This document shows positions 33,608 through 42,849 of a DNA stretch of 64,000 bases, in pieces; position 1 is the stretch's first letter; every line of letters starts with the position of its first letter. The stretch comes from a virus. The notes under the pieces were generated by a model. The model did no database searches and was not told the origin of the DNA. It worked only from the letters and a program-made list of their open reading frames with translations. The DNA is taken from positions 29,872-93,871 of IMG/VR virus record IMGVR_UViG_3300042897_000742; one strand, written 5' to 3'. The position numbers were made by a program, and so were the translations under genes.

Positions 33608-33798
33608 TGAAGAGGTTTATTGAATTCACTCTTATTTGGATAAGTCAAAATATGGCCATACCTTTTTGGATGGTCGGTCATATTCATTTAATGACTTCCG
33701 TTTATGAAGATATTCATGAAATCATAATGAGCGTAGGTATGAATATAGTTGTAGCAATAGGATTTTACTTAGATTGGAAAAAGAATAAAAATGAATAA
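33607..33798 (+). CDS. small membrane protein, 63 aa
   Basis: Two hydrophobic stretches (FIEFTLIWISQNMAIPFWMVG and IIMSVGMNIVVAIGFYL), ending in a lysine-rich tail. One-base overlap with the carbamoyltransferase and 8-base overlap with thyA. Role unknown. Confidence 0.7.
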   Translation: MKRFIEFTLIWISQNMAIPFWMVGHIHLMTSVYEDIHEIIMSVGMNIVVAIGFYLDWKKNKNE

Positions 33799-34897
33799 TT
33801 TAGATAAGCAATATCAAGATCTTCTTAAAACGATAATAGAACATGGAGTTGTAAAAGAAGACCGAACTAGTGTAGGCACCAAGTCAATTTTTGGTTATAC
33901 TATTCGTCATAACATGGCGGATGGGTTTCCTCTTTTAACCACAAAGAAAATGTATTGGAAGGGAATTGTAACAGAGCTTATTTGGTTCCTTCGTGGTGAT
34001 ACTAATATTAAGTTCTTGGTGGATAATGACTGTAATATTTGGAACGGCGATGCATATAAAGGATATGAAAAGGAATGTATTGTACATGGTGTAGATCCAA
34101 TGTCGATGGAACATTTTATCCAAGGAATTAAGAACTGTAAAGATGATCGAGATTGGATCGAGAAGATTAAAAATCCTGCTACTCATTTTATTCCAGATTT
34201 AACAGGTTACCAACTCGGAGATTTAGGTCCTGTTTATGGAAAGCAATGGAGACAATGGCAAGGTTGGTTGGTTAAAGATGGTATGGCTACAGGTTCACTT
34301 TGGTATGATCAGATTCGTCGTCTTCTTAATGATCTTACCACTAATCCAGATTCTAGACGATTAATGGTTAACTCATGGAATGTTGCAGAAATTGATCAAA
34401 TGGTACTTCCACCATGTCATTATGGATTTCAAGTTTATACAAGACCAACTACACGTGAAGAGAAGATTGTTAATCCTGGAAAATACAGAGCAATTTCTCT
34501 AATGTGGAATCAACGTTCAGTAGATACATTCTTAGGTTTACCATTCAATATAGCATCTTATGGTTTATTATTGGAAATCCTTGCAAAATTAGTGAACATG
34601 GTACCTGATCAATTAATAGGTAATCTTGGAGATACACATCTCTATCTAAATCATATTGAAGCAGCAGAAAAACAAATTGCCAGAGAACCTTTTGAATTAC
34701 CTAAACTGAACATTAATACCGAATGGTGGCCTACTGTTACTGGTGAATGTGGAGAAGGGCCGATTAGTTGGCAATCATTTATGGATGGATTAAGTAAATT
34801 TAGTAGCGATGCATTCTGTAAATGTTTAATTGAAGATGATATTCAACTTGGTAAGTATAAGCATCAGCCAGGAATCAAAGCACCGTTAAATAATTAA
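33791..34897 (+). CDS. thyA: thymidylate synthase ThyA
   Basis: 368 residues, longer than E. coli ThyA (264) because of an insertion typical of some phage and eukaryote enzymes. VKEDRTSVGTKSIFG binds phosphate, TELIWFLRGDTNI, VLPPCHYGFQVY holds the catalytic Cys, RSVDTFLGLPFNIASYGLL keeps the uracil-recognising Asn, and GDTHLYLNHIEAAE ends the site. It makes dTMP from dUMP. The contrast with the N-to-D paralogue at 4182 supports two different pyrimidine substrates. Confidence 0.96.
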   Translation: MNNLDKQYQDLLKTIIEHGVVKEDRTSVGTKSIFGYTIRHNMADGFPLLTTKKMYWKGIVTELIWFLRGDTNIKFLVDNDCNIWNGDAYKGYEKECIVHGVDPMSMEHFIQGIKNCKDDRDWIEKIKNPATHFIPDLTGYQLGDLGPVYGKQWRQWQGWLVKDGMATGSLWYDQIRRLLNDLTTNPDSRRLMVNSWNVAEIDQMVLPPCHYGFQVYTRPTTREEKIVNPGKYRAISLMWNQRSVDTFLGLPFNIASYGLLLEILAKLVNMVPDQLIGNLGDTHLYLNHIEAAEKQIAREPFELPKLNINTEWWPTVTGECGEGPISWQSFMDGLSKFSSDAFCKCLIEDDIQLGKYKHQPGIKAPLNN

Positions 34898-34898
34898 T

Positions 34899-35876
34899 AT
34901 GAGACCAAATACACTGGGAATACATACTGTCTATACTCCAACTAATAGAAGAGGTACTACTAAGATTCATGATATGATGAGATTTGAATCAATTACAATG
35001 ATTCTTTCTTGTCTGTATTGGAAAAAATTTCAAGGACCTATAAAATTATATTGTGATAGCAATTTTTATGATTACATAAAGAAGTTAGGGTTACTTGGTC
35101 TATGGGATGAAATTGATACAAAGACAGTTACTGAAGGATTTGCAAAAGATGTAAATCATAATACCTTTTGGGCATATGCAAAAATGTATGTTAACTCATT
35201 ACAGAAAACTCCATTCGTTAGTGTTGATTTAGACTTATTTCAAAATGAACCGTATGATTATACTACTCATGATATCATATGCTCTCATATTGAACATTCT
35301 GATTTTATAAATGATAATGTACAAAACCGAACCAGGCCTGTCTATTATCCTAACTATTTTAATTGGGATATGTTTAAGGATAGGTTTGTAAAGTATCCTG
35401 ACTTAAGATTTGTAGATCATTCGTTAAATGTAGCAGTACTTGCCGTTAATAAACCAGAATTTTGTAAAGAAGTATTTGATATTGCAACTTCATTTGCTAA
35501 GAATAATAATTTTGATCCACAGGATGTCAATACGCATGGGTTTGAAAGATATGCATATACGATTCATTCATCTTCATTAATAACATTCATTGAACAGAGG
35601 GTTGCCGCAGCTGTTGCAAATACCATGGGTTATTCCGTAAAGTCTATAATGGATTTGGAATATGATGCAGGTATACAGGGATGGATTGGTGATTCATCAA
35701 AAATGAAAAATCCTGGTATTACTCATCTTTGGGGATGGAAGGCTACTATGAAGTTTCCACAAAACGAAAAAAACAGAATTGATTTAACGAAAGAATTAGA
35801 CACACAGTTTTTTGAAAACTTTCCAAAAGAATATGAAAGGCATATGCCAACTATTCTAAAATATTGCAATGAATAA
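34899..35876 (+). CDS. glycosyltransferase-like protein (GT-A, D-x-D)
   Basis: 325 residues. FWAYAKMYVNSLQKTPFVSVDLDLFQNEP resembles capsular or mannosyl transferases in which a D-x-D (here DLD) follows a K-x-Y segment. NVAVLAVNKPEFCKEVFD is the usual acceptor-side helix. The family is recalled only as an unnamed GT-like group (DUF6734-like). Directly after thyA but probably part of a sugar set with 36907. Confidence 0.65.
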   Translation: MRPNTLGIHTVYTPTNRRGTTKIHDMMRFESITMILSCLYWKKFQGPIKLYCDSNFYDYIKKLGLLGLWDEIDTKTVTEGFAKDVNHNTFWAYAKMYVNSLQKTPFVSVDLDLFQNEPYDYTTHDIICSHIEHSDFINDNVQNRTRPVYYPNYFNWDMFKDRFVKYPDLRFVDHSLNVAVLAVNKPEFCKEVFDIATSFAKNNNFDPQDVNTHGFERYAYTIHSSSLITFIEQRVAAAVANTMGYSVKSIMDLEYDAGIQGWIGDSSKMKNPGITHLWGWKATMKFPQNEKNRIDLTKELDTQFFENFPKEYERHMPTILKYCNE

Positions 35877-35907
35877 ACAAATTAGAAAAACTACATATAA
35901 AAATAAA
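35875..35907 (+). promoter_or_regulatory. class B promoter-like site
   Basis: AAAC at 35875 (overlapping the previous TAA) and TATAAAAATAAA at 35896-35907, 18 bases from C to TATA. ATG follows at 35915. Confidence 0.5.
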
Positions 35908-35914
35908 ATAAAGT

Positions 35915-36895
35915 ATGCATTCGTGTTCAATTGAAAAGGTAAAGTTTTATTTAGATGAAAATGAATACATTTCGTATGAATCCTACTTGTTAAGAGGATG
36001 GATCTTTGGTGAAGAGACTAAGATCGATGATTTACGATTAGTATCATTAGATAGAAAAACCGTTTATGATGCTATTATAAAGTATCCTATTTTAAGATCA
36101 GATGTTGGTACTGTGTATTCAGACTTTACTCCTAACTCAAGTAATTCAGGTTTTAGTATAACGTTCAAATCTGATATAGAAGGAGAGGTTATTCTCGAGG
36201 CAAAGATTAAAGGTAAATGGACATTGGTAGAAAAAATACCTCTTGCAGACTATCGGATTGTAACTAAAGGCCCTTTGACTAAAGTAAATGAAAACGCTCA
36301 CCCTGCTATAGTTGCAATAGATAATTTTTATGAGAACCCTGATATCATTCGTGAATTGGCATTAACTCTTGATTTTAATCCTAGCGGTTATCATAAAGGA
36401 AAGAGGACAGAACTAAAATACATAGTAGAAGGTACTCGTGAAAAAATAGAACAGGTTTTAGGTAAGAAGATCCGTAATTGGACAAGTCAACCGCATAATG
36501 CAGTATTTCAATATTGTACACCAGCAGATCCAATTGTTTATCATTATGATTCTCAAAGATTTGCTGCTGTTGTTTTTCTAACACCTGATGCACCGCCTGA
36601 AGCTGGTACATCATTCTATCGACATAGAAAAGAAACTTGGTTAGATAAAAATCCTGCAAAATATGGAGGATGGAAGAGTGAAGAAGAAATGAAAACCTTT
36701 GATAAAACAGTTATCGGCGGTGAACATGACGATTTCTTAGATCCATCTAAATGGGAAGAGGTCGATAGAATAGGAAACAAATATAACCGTTTTGCTATGT
36801 GGGATGCAAGCCTAATACATGCAGCCACATCTTATTTCGGTAAATCAAAAGAATCAGGAAGACTGTTCCACATGTTTTTCTTTGACGCATATTAA
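35915..36895 (+). CDS. DUF6445-like 2OG-Fe(II) oxygenase-like protein
   Basis: 326 residues. An N-terminal beta domain of ~125 residues (YISYESYLLRGWIFGEE) is followed by VAIDNFYENPDIIRELAL, VYHYDSQRFAAVVFLTPDAPPEAG and a C-terminal LIHAATSYFGKSKESGRLFHMFFF. HYD and the late H/R fit the H-x-D...H and Arg of the double-stranded beta-helix oxygenases. Some phage members act on sugars, peptides or bases; substrate unknown here. Confidence 0.7.
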   Translation: MHSCSIEKVKFYLDENEYISYESYLLRGWIFGEETKIDDLRLVSLDRKTVYDAIIKYPILRSDVGTVYSDFTPNSSNSGFSITFKSDIEGEVILEAKIKGKWTLVEKIPLADYRIVTKGPLTKVNENAHPAIVAIDNFYENPDIIRELALTLDFNPSGYHKGKRTELKYIVEGTREKIEQVLGKKIRNWTSQPHNAVFQYCTPADPIVYHYDSQRFAAVVFLTPDAPPEAGTSFYRHRKETWLDKNPAKYGGWKSEEEMKTFDKTVIGGEHDDFLDPSKWEEVDRIGNKYNRFAMWDASLIHAATSYFGKSKESGRLFHMFFFDAY

Positions 36896-36906
36896 TAAAA
36901 TAACTT

Positions 36907-38166
36907 ATGAAATTTAGTATTATAACGCCAACACATAGGCCAACCTATATCAATGAACTTTATCAATCAATAAAAGATCAAACACATAAAGACTGGGAAT
37001 GGATTCTTTATCTTAACGGATCTGTTATTAAGTCTGATCTATCTGATGAAATCATTAATGATAAAAAGGTAAAGATTTATATTGATAAGAAATGCGACTT
37101 AAGTCCTAATGTAGGTTACCAAAAGAATAAAGCATTCCATTTAGGTACTGGGGATGTATTGGTTGAAGTTGATCATGATGATATCTTATTACCTAATTGT
37201 TTAGAGGAATTAAATAAAGCATATAACGAAGACCCTGATGCTGGGTTTGTTTACAGTGATGATGCAATTCTTGGAGATAACACCATTCCTTTTAATCAAG
37301 CAATGGGATGGACTTACCGCGAGTTTGATTGGAAAGGCAAAAAGTTAATTGCACACGATGGATTCCCTGCAGATGGTGGAGCAATATCAATGATTTATTA
37401 TGCGCCTGATCATGTTAGGAGTTGGAGAGCAGACGTTTATCGCCAGATCGGTGGTCATGATGTAAATCTTTCTATTCTTGATGATCAGGATTTAATGATC
37501 AGAACATACCTAGTTACCAAATTTAAACATGTACCAAAGGTTCTTTACATTTACAGAGTTCATGGAGATAATACTTGGTTAGAAAGAAATAAAGCCATTC
37601 AAGATGGTACATGGCAAATGTTTAATCATTGGCAACAGAGATTGGCTGAACGTGATGCTGATCTTAGAGGGTTAAGAAAGATTGATATTGGTGGAGGTCT
37701 TTATCCAAAAGAAGGATACGAATCTGTTGATATTACAAACGGTGACATTACAGCTGACTTAAATCAAAAGTGGCCATTTAAAGATGGTGAGATTGGAGTA
37801 ATTAACGCTTCACATGTAATTGAACATCTTAAGGATAAGCATCATACTATGTCTGAATTACATAGGGTTCTTGCTGATGGCGCATGGGCATTTATTGAAG
37901 TACCTTCTACTGATGGAAGAGGAGCTTGGCAAGATCCAACACATGTAAGTTTTTGGAATCAAAATAGTTTCTGGTATTACACAAGACAACAGCAGATGGA
38001 TTACATCTACAATAAAGATATTAAATTTCAAGCCAGGGATCTACAAACGGCGTATCCTAATCAATTCTTTGCCGATAATAACATTTATGTAACAAGAGCA
38101 TGGTTAAGAGCGGTCAAGAGTAATGATAGGAAAAGATATCCTGGGGAATTATTATGTGACTTATGA
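36907..38166 (+). CDS. fusion of GT2 glycosyltransferase and SAM methyltransferase
   Basis: 419 residues. Residues 1-245: FSIITPTHRPTYINELYQSI, VLVEVDHDDILLPNCL (D-x-D) and SILDDQDLMIRTYL form a complete GT-A family 2 enzyme. Residues ~250-410: KIDIGGGLYPKEGYESVD, NASHVIEHLKDKHHTM and WAFIEVPSTDGRGAWQDPTH form a Methyltransf_11-like domain. It probably adds a sugar and methylates it or the chain end, a common way to cap polymers. Confidence 0.87.
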   Translation: MKFSIITPTHRPTYINELYQSIKDQTHKDWEWILYLNGSVIKSDLSDEIINDKKVKIYIDKKCDLSPNVGYQKNKAFHLGTGDVLVEVDHDDILLPNCLEELNKAYNEDPDAGFVYSDDAILGDNTIPFNQAMGWTYREFDWKGKKLIAHDGFPADGGAISMIYYAPDHVRSWRADVYRQIGGHDVNLSILDDQDLMIRTYLVTKFKHVPKVLYIYRVHGDNTWLERNKAIQDGTWQMFNHWQQRLAERDADLRGLRKIDIGGGLYPKEGYESVDITNGDITADLNQKWPFKDGEIGVINASHVIEHLKDKHHTMSELHRVLADGAWAFIEVPSTDGRGAWQDPTHVSFWNQNSFWYYTRQQQMDYIYNKDIKFQARDLQTAYPNQFFADNNIYVTRAWLRAVKSNDRKRYPGELLCDL

Positions 38167-38270
38167 AAAAAGGTGGCTTCTTAGGAATATCTTGGGTAGG
38201 CTGGTTTTGGATTGCCGCAATGACAATCGGTATATCATTCTGGGTTTGGGTAATAAGATTGTTTTTCTAA
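38163..38270 (+). CDS. small membrane peptide, 35 aa
   Basis: ATG at 38163 overlaps the stop of the GT2/methyltransferase gene by 4 bases. The product, MKKGGFLGISWVGWFWIA and then MTIGISFWVWVIRLFF, is a single tryptophan-rich membrane helix. Small size, but coupling and clean hydrophobic profile support it. Function unknown. Confidence 0.55.
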   Translation: MKKGGFLGISWVGWFWIAAMTIGISFWVWVIRLFF

Positions 38271-38272
38271 AA

Positions 38273-38305
38273 CTTTCAGATATGCCAAACCTTGTTTATA
38301 TTTAA
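38273..38305 (+). promoter_or_regulatory. class C promoter-like site (CTTTCAGA ... TTATA)
   Basis: CTTTCAGA at 38273-38280 and TTATA at 38296-38300, 23 bases start to start. The -10 region TTGTTTATATTTAAT also resembles the class A core. It lies 15-47 bases before the UvdE start. Confidence 0.6.
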
Positions 38306-38319
38306 TTAAACAAAGAGTA

Positions 38320-39258
38320 ATGGCAACAAATTTAGGATATTGCTGTATCAACTTAAATCTTCGCCCAAAGAGGATTTCGGTAAACAACAGCTGCATACGT
38401 CGTACGTATGACGAGAAAGGATTAGAACATGTAAGTCAGTTGGCTTTACTTAATTCTCGTAATCTTGTAGAGATCATCAAATGGAATGAGCAAAACGGTT
38501 TCAAGGTTTATCGCATGTCGTCTGATATGTTTCCTTGGATGTCAGAGTACGAAATCAAAGACCTACCAGATTATCTTAAAATCTCAACCATTCTTCGTGG
38601 TGCAGGTAATCTTGCCCTTAAGTATGGTCAACGTTTATCATTTCATCCAGGACCATTCAATGTTCTAGGTTCCCCAAACCCAACACTCGTACGGAAAACA
38701 ATCAAGGAACTTAATCAACATGCAGAGATCATGGATTTGATGGGTCTCCCTCAATCTCACCTGTATCCTATCAACATCCACTGTAACGGTGTATATAACA
38801 GTAAGATAGATACTCTGTCTAGATGGGCGAGTAATTACCGTCTACTCTCGGATTCGGCACAATCCCGCCTGGTTGTGGAGAATGACGATAAGGGAAGTAT
38901 GTATTCAGTAAAAGATCTCTATGACGGCATTTTTCAGGCTGTAAAGGTACCTATTACCTTTGACTATCACCATCACCGTTTCAATGACGGCGGTCTTACA
39001 GAAAGAGAAGCCTTTGAATTGGCAATGACTACATGGCAATATCATGGCGTCAGACCACTCTTTCACTATTCGTCATGCCGTCGTACTTTTGAAAATGCTG
39101 AGGCTAAAGCACAGGCACATGCTGACTTTATCTATGAAAAGATCAATGATTACGGTCATTCAGTTGACATTGAGGTAGAGGCAAAGGCAAAAGAAGTTGC
39201 CGTTTTACGATACAAAGAAACTCATCAACAATTACTAACCGAATACTTACCATTCTAA
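38320..39258 (+). CDS. UV damage endonuclease (UvdE/UvsE)
   Basis: 312 residues. LGYCCINLNL at the start, LVEIIKWNEQNGFKVYRMSSDMFPW, RLSFHPGPFNVLGS, LVVENDDK and ITFDYHHHRFN are the metal-binding blocks of the UvdE TIM barrel. The enzyme nicks DNA 5' to UV photoproducts, starting excision repair that needs no UvrABC. Codon use is slightly richer in C than in neighbouring genes, closer to the 41-45 kb early genes. It has its own class C promoter. Confidence 0.92.
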   Translation: MATNLGYCCINLNLRPKRISVNNSCIRRTYDEKGLEHVSQLALLNSRNLVEIIKWNEQNGFKVYRMSSDMFPWMSEYEIKDLPDYLKISTILRGAGNLALKYGQRLSFHPGPFNVLGSPNPTLVRKTIKELNQHAEIMDLMGLPQSHLYPINIHCNGVYNSKIDTLSRWASNYRLLSDSAQSRLVVENDDKGSMYSVKDLYDGIFQAVKVPITFDYHHHRFNDGGLTEREAFELAMTTWQYHGVRPLFHYSSCRRTFENAEAKAQAHADFIYEKINDYGHSVDIEVEAKAKEVAVLRYKETHQQLLTEYLPF

Positions 39259-39266
39259 ATTCATTT

Positions 39267-39698
39267 ATGAAAACACTATCACCTTACTATTATCATTCAG
39301 GAAAAAGAGTTTTACAAAAACTTGCAATAAAGGTTATTAAAGCACTTGATCCTGGTAAGAATCAACCTAAACATGGAGAGTATGAATCCGAGGCGGTTTC
39401 AATCTGTAGGAAGCTAATTTCAAAAGAAGACACCGTTCTTCTCATATCTCCGATCTCTGGCAAAAGATATATTAAGAGTGATGATAATCAACTCTTTATC
39501 ATTATAGAGGATCATCAAATGACTATTGTAAATCATTCATATAGTTATAACATACATCTTGAACCTAAGGCATTTAACAGAGTCTCAAAGATATTTGATA
39601 ATGAAGTTGAAAACCGCAGAATGCAAATGGAGACTGAAATCCGATCAAATGTGAAACATTCTCTTTCAAACATATATAAAAATATCGTAAATGAATAA
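39267..39698 (+). CDS. hypothetical protein, 143 aa
   Basis: Starts MKTLSPYYYHSGKRVLQKL. A central beta-rich part (TVLLISPISGKRYIKSDDNQL, FIIIEDHQMTIVNHSYSYNI) lies between helical ends. No motif recognised. Begins 8 bases after uvdE and overlaps the next start by 8. Confidence 0.75.
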   Translation: MKTLSPYYYHSGKRVLQKLAIKVIKALDPGKNQPKHGEYESEAVSICRKLISKEDTVLLISPISGKRYIKSDDNQLFIIIEDHQMTIVNHSYSYNIHLEPKAFNRVSKIFDNEVENRRMQMETEIRSNVKHSLSNIYKNIVNE

Positions 39699-39960
39699 GT
39701 TTAGGGTCTTATTTATCTTTGGTCTAGGTATGGTTACATTACCTATTACAATGCTTATTTTTGCATACATTTGGCATATAGGTATAAACCATGCAGAAAG
39801 GAGACTATTGCAAAAAGATGATAAAGTTTTTCATGATACTGTTAAAGTAAAGAAAACTGTGGTTGATACGGTTAGGATCAAGATCTATGAAAAAATACCT
39901 CACATAGACACAAAAAGAGTAGATGCTCAACCTACACCAACAAAGGATACTCTTAAATAA
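39691..39960 (+). CDS. single-pass membrane protein, 89 aa
   Basis: A membrane helix at about residues 6-30 (VLFIFGLGMVTLPITMLIFAY), then a basic, hydrophilic tail with repeated V-D-T motifs (FHDTVKVKKTVVDTVRIKIYE). N-in topology is likely. Function unknown. Confidence 0.72.
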   Translation: MNKFRVLFIFGLGMVTLPITMLIFAYIWHIGINHAERRLLQKDDKVFHDTVKVKKTVVDTVRIKIYEKIPHIDTKRVDAQPTPTKDTLK

Positions 39961-39966
39961 AAAGAT

Positions 39967-40602
39967 ATGAAAGTTCAATTTGCAGATAGTTTTGGAACAT
40001 CAATTAAAAAGCTGATTAGAGATAATCGGTGGTATAATAGAGCATGGCGGTGGATTCGTCGCGATGTTCCTCATTTTTGGAAGAATGTTTGGAAGTTTAG
40101 AGCTGCTCTTTCAAAACATTATTGGTGGGACTATAATGGAACTCTAAAGTTCATGGAAATAGCAATCAATGATATTGCAATCAATGTTGAATTAAAAGGT
40201 CTTGAGGTTGATGAATCCAGACTAAAGAAGGTTGCAGCAATGAAGCGTGCCGTCGAAATCTTAAACCACATCAATAAAGACAGTTACATTGAAATGGCTG
40301 AGGCTAAGTATGGTGAAGTAATATTTCATGGATTTGAATTTGAAGATGCCGAAGATCATCCAGGATATTATCAATTAGTTGATAAGGAAACACCTAAAGA
40401 AAGGAAACATAATAGCAAGGTTTATGAGTATGCTAGAAAACTTGAAGAACAGGAGTGGAAAGAACTTTGGAAACTTTTAGAAGGTCAACATTATAAAGAT
40501 TACGAAAAGACGATAAAACACTTAACACCAGAAGAAAGACGTAAAGATGATCATTATTATAAGTGGTTTGACGGTAGCGGCCTTAAAGGATGGTGGGACT
40601 AA
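39967..40602 (+). CDS. hypothetical phage protein, 211 aa
   Basis: A basic, tryptophan-rich N-terminal region (NRWYNRAWRWIRRDVPHFW) followed by helices and many charged residues. It resembles phage proteins annotated only as hypothetical. Six bases after its upstream neighbour. A similar YLTKGIMFWDWK type of W-rich protein occurs at 50079, without obvious homology. Confidence 0.72.
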   Translation: MKVQFADSFGTSIKKLIRDNRWYNRAWRWIRRDVPHFWKNVWKFRAALSKHYWWDYNGTLKFMEIAINDIAINVELKGLEVDESRLKKVAAMKRAVEILNHINKDSYIEMAEAKYGEVIFHGFEFEDAEDHPGYYQLVDKETPKERKHNSKVYEYARKLEEQEWKELWKLLEGQHYKDYEKTIKHLTPEERRKDDHYYKWFDGSGLKGWWD

Positions 40603-40615
40603 ATAAATACTATAT

Positions 40616-41203
40616 ATGATTAAATTTCAAAGACCTATTTCACCGGATCCAACCAATTGGTATTGGTTTGATGGCGGATTTACTGATGAAGAAATCTCTC
40701 GCATTGAAAGAATGTCATCTTCATTTAACTTGGAAAATGCAACCATTAGTGATAGCGGTATTGTTGATGAAGTGATGAGAAAGAGTACGGTAGGTTGGAT
40801 TCCGTTTGAAGATAAGTACAGGTGGATTTATGAAAGATTAGGTGGTATGATTGCTGAAGCAAATGACACGCTTTGGAAGTTTGACTTAGGTGAATTAAAA
40901 GAACATATTCAATATACTGAGTATTATGAAGATGGTGGTCATTATGATTTTCATCTAGACGTAGGAGGTGGATACCCTCTTAATCAACGCAAGATAAGCA
41001 TCACAGTTCAATTATCTGATGGTTCAGAATATGAAGGTGGCGATTTTCAAATGTTAAGAGGCGGTATTGAACCAGAAACTCTTCCTAAAAAGAAAGGTAC
41101 CGTAATCATATTCCCATCATATATTTTACATAGGGTTACCCCGGTTACTGCAGGAACAAGAAAATCTCTTGTTTTATGGGTCGGAGGTGACAGTTACAGA
41201 TAG
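40616..41203 (+). CDS. 2OG-Fe(II) oxygenase, prolyl-4-hydroxylase/PKHD type
   Basis: 195 residues. WYWFDGGFTDEEISRIE at the start, then YEDGGHYDFHLDVG (H-x-D iron ligands), ISITVQLSDGSEYEGGDFQM, and FPSYILHRVTPVTAGTRKSLV (distal His and 2OG-binding Arg/Lys). All iron and cosubstrate residues are present. T4-like cyanophages carry related enzymes; the target may be protein, sugar or base. AAATAAATA lies just upstream. Confidence 0.9.
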   Translation: MIKFQRPISPDPTNWYWFDGGFTDEEISRIERMSSSFNLENATISDSGIVDEVMRKSTVGWIPFEDKYRWIYERLGGMIAEANDTLWKFDLGELKEHIQYTEYYEDGGHYDFHLDVGGGYPLNQRKISITVQLSDGSEYEGGDFQMLRGGIEPETLPKKKGTVIIFPSYILHRVTPVTAGTRKSLVLWVGGDSYR

Positions 41204-41231
41204 GTGTGTACCCGGTGTGGGTGAATTTCAA

Positions 41232-41338
41232 ATTGTTAATAACTTTTTTCAGTTTTTTTCACTCTAGAGAGAAAAAAGTTGCCTAAAAATTTTTTTATCC
41301 CAATTATTTGTATTATATTTATATAAAATAAAACGGAT
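41232..41338 (+). promoter_or_regulatory. class A repeat-type promoter (copy 1)
   Basis: Starts with ATTGTTAATAAC, then an inverted repeat AACTTTTTTC...GAAAAAAGTT with a long spacer, then ATCCCAATTA and the core TTGTATTATATTTATA at 41308-41323. Similar ~90-105-base elements occur at 43466, 56828, 57177 and 58811, each just before a small gene. Confidence 0.75.
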
Positions 41339-41542
41339 ATGGAAAACAAAATCAAAATCAACCGCAACCCTCTAATTCTGAGTATCGTATCATTTACTGT
41401 GGCCTATATGACCGCAACTGGTAAGATTCTATCCTACATCGAATTTGCCGACGTACTTAATGAAATTGCATTCTTTGGTATAGCTGTAATGCTTGGTGCC
41501 ATAGGACTCTTCGCATCATTTGAAAAATCTCAATCTAAATAA
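41339..41542 (+). CDS. small membrane protein, 67 aa
   Basis: Two membrane helices (LILSIVSFTVAYMTATGKIL and IAFFGIAVMLGAIGLFASF) with a short polar loop. First gene behind class A promoter copy 1, so probably early. Function unknown. Confidence 0.75.
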   Translation: MENKIKINRNPLILSIVSFTVAYMTATGKILSYIEFADVLNEIAFFGIAVMLGAIGLFASFEKSQSK

Positions 41543-41543
41543 T

Positions 41544-41762
41544 ATGACACCTCTTGTAATCCGGGCATGGGCCCAACAACGCACTGCGGCCGATTTTATT
41601 CAACTAATTGAAGACTATAATCTTGACCTAGAGTTGATAACCATTGACAACTTATTAGACTATAACGAAGGTATGGCCTTAGTAAGAGTCAATGATCTTC
41701 TGATTGAATTCTGTGATGGTAATCTTTTTGAAATCTCTGAATATAACTTTGACTGCATATGA
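41544..41762 (+). CDS. hypothetical protein, 72 aa
   Basis: Start at 41544 (MTPLVIRAWAQQRT), one base after the previous stop; the longer frame from 41520 overlaps. Helical N-terminus, then FIQLIEDYNLDLELITIDNL and a beta strand (VRVNDLLIEFCDG). Not recognised. Overlaps the next start by 4 bases. Confidence 0.7.
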   Translation: MTPLVIRAWAQQRTAADFIQLIEDYNLDLELITIDNLLDYNEGMALVRVNDLLIEFCDGNLFEISEYNFDCI

Positions 41763-42013
41763 CAAATACAAAGTACATAACTAAAGATTCTTTGGATGCA
41801 TTCCTAATTGGAATGAGTAAGTATGAAACCACTGAACTCTTACATGATCTTAATGTATTGGAACTTCTTGATGGTAAAGTACCAAAAGATCATCGTTCAG
41901 ATATTCCTCCTTACGAAGCCGCCGAGGCTTTTCTCTATCTGTTCCAAGAAAGAGAAGATTATGAACTATGTGAAATGTTAATTAAAAATTGGCCTCAACT
42001 TCGAAACATATGA
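41759..42013 (+). CDS. hypothetical protein, 84 aa
   Basis: Acidic helical protein (MSKYETTELLHDLNVLELL, EAAEAFLYLFQEREDYELC). ATGA overlaps at both ends tie it to its neighbours. No recognised family. Confidence 0.72.
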   Translation: MTNTKYITKDSLDAFLIGMSKYETTELLHDLNVLELLDGKVPKDHRSDIPPYEAAEAFLYLFQEREDYELCEMLIKNWPQLRNI

Positions 42014-42420
42014 AAGAACAAGTAACATTAACCCAACAAATCCAAGCATGGGCAGAAGGTAAATCTGCTCTTTATGACCACTGTCATGATTTTTATGATT
42101 GGTTCTGCACCGATGCTTCCTTAGAACGTAGAGCAAAAGCCCTACAAAACAAAGTGATTAAGCTACTAAACTGCCTCCGTAATGAAGGTCGTGCAATTGA
42201 TTGTAATAGCGTATATGTGTTCTTTAAGAATAATTGCCCAATGAACGGACCGCTCTATGATTCATTCTCTATCTGTGATCGCGAATCAGGTAATGTTCTT
42301 TATTGGGTAACTGGTAAATGTGGTCATAGCGGCCAAGCCGAAATCTTTTCTCAAGAAAAAGGATTTGATGAACCTCTAGCAAAGGCTGACAACTTTACTC
42401 AACTCTTAAAATTAATCTAA
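42010..42420 (+). CDS. hypothetical protein, 136 aa
   Basis: Start at 42010, overlapping the upstream stop as ATGA; an in-frame ATG at 41989 is less likely. Contains several Cys/His (LYDHCHDFYDWFCTD, LLNCLRNEGRAIDCNSVYVF, VTGKCGHSGQAE), which could bind metal, but no standard spacing is met. Function unknown. Confidence 0.72.
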   Translation: MKEQVTLTQQIQAWAEGKSALYDHCHDFYDWFCTDASLERRAKALQNKVIKLLNCLRNEGRAIDCNSVYVFFKNNCPMNGPLYDSFSICDRESGNVLYWVTGKCGHSGQAEIFSQEKGFDEPLAKADNFTQLLKLI

Positions 42421-42428
42421 CTATAGCA

Positions 42429-42674
42429 ATGCAAGTATACCACGCAACTCAAGCAGCTGCTCTAATCGAAGCCGAACAGTATGCAAAGAAAAAAGGTTAC
42501 TCTGTAATCTATGAAGACCGCCTATGGACTGAACATGTTGAATATGGGCACACGGTGAAGTATTCATTCCCACTTACTTTAGACCGCACTGGCAATGAAG
42601 CAAAATTTTGGTTACACATTCAACTCTACCGCATGGGAAACGGTGGGTATGAACTTAATTGTTACTTATCATGA
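42429..42674 (+). CDS. hypothetical protein, 81 aa
   Basis: Alpha/beta protein (HATQAAALIEAEQYAKKKGYS, then strands KYSFPLTLDRTGNEAKFWLHI). Overlaps the next gene as ATGA. Not recognised. Confidence 0.72.
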   Translation: MQVYHATQAAALIEAEQYAKKKGYSVIYEDRLWTEHVEYGHTVKYSFPLTLDRTGNEAKFWLHIQLYRMGNGGYELNCYLS

Positions 42675-42847
42675 ATTTACAACAACTTAGAGAAAAAGCA
42701 AAACAACTGATCCAAGAAAATCCTGATCTTAAGGATGACATTATTGGATTCTTTTCATTGGCAGTATCAGAAATTGAAGAAGGTGGATCCGAACAACATG
42801 AATGCGAACTTGCCTATAGTGATATGATGGATCTTTTGGAAAAATAG
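42671..42847 (+). CDS. small acidic helical protein, 58 aa
   Basis: Start at 42671 (MNLQQLREKAKQLI), overlapping the preceding stop as ATGA. Acidic C-terminus with many Glu. Function unknown. Confidence 0.65.
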   Translation: MNLQQLREKAKQLIQENPDLKDDIIGFFSLAVSEIEEGGSEQHECELAYSDMMDLLEK

Positions 42848-42849
42848 TT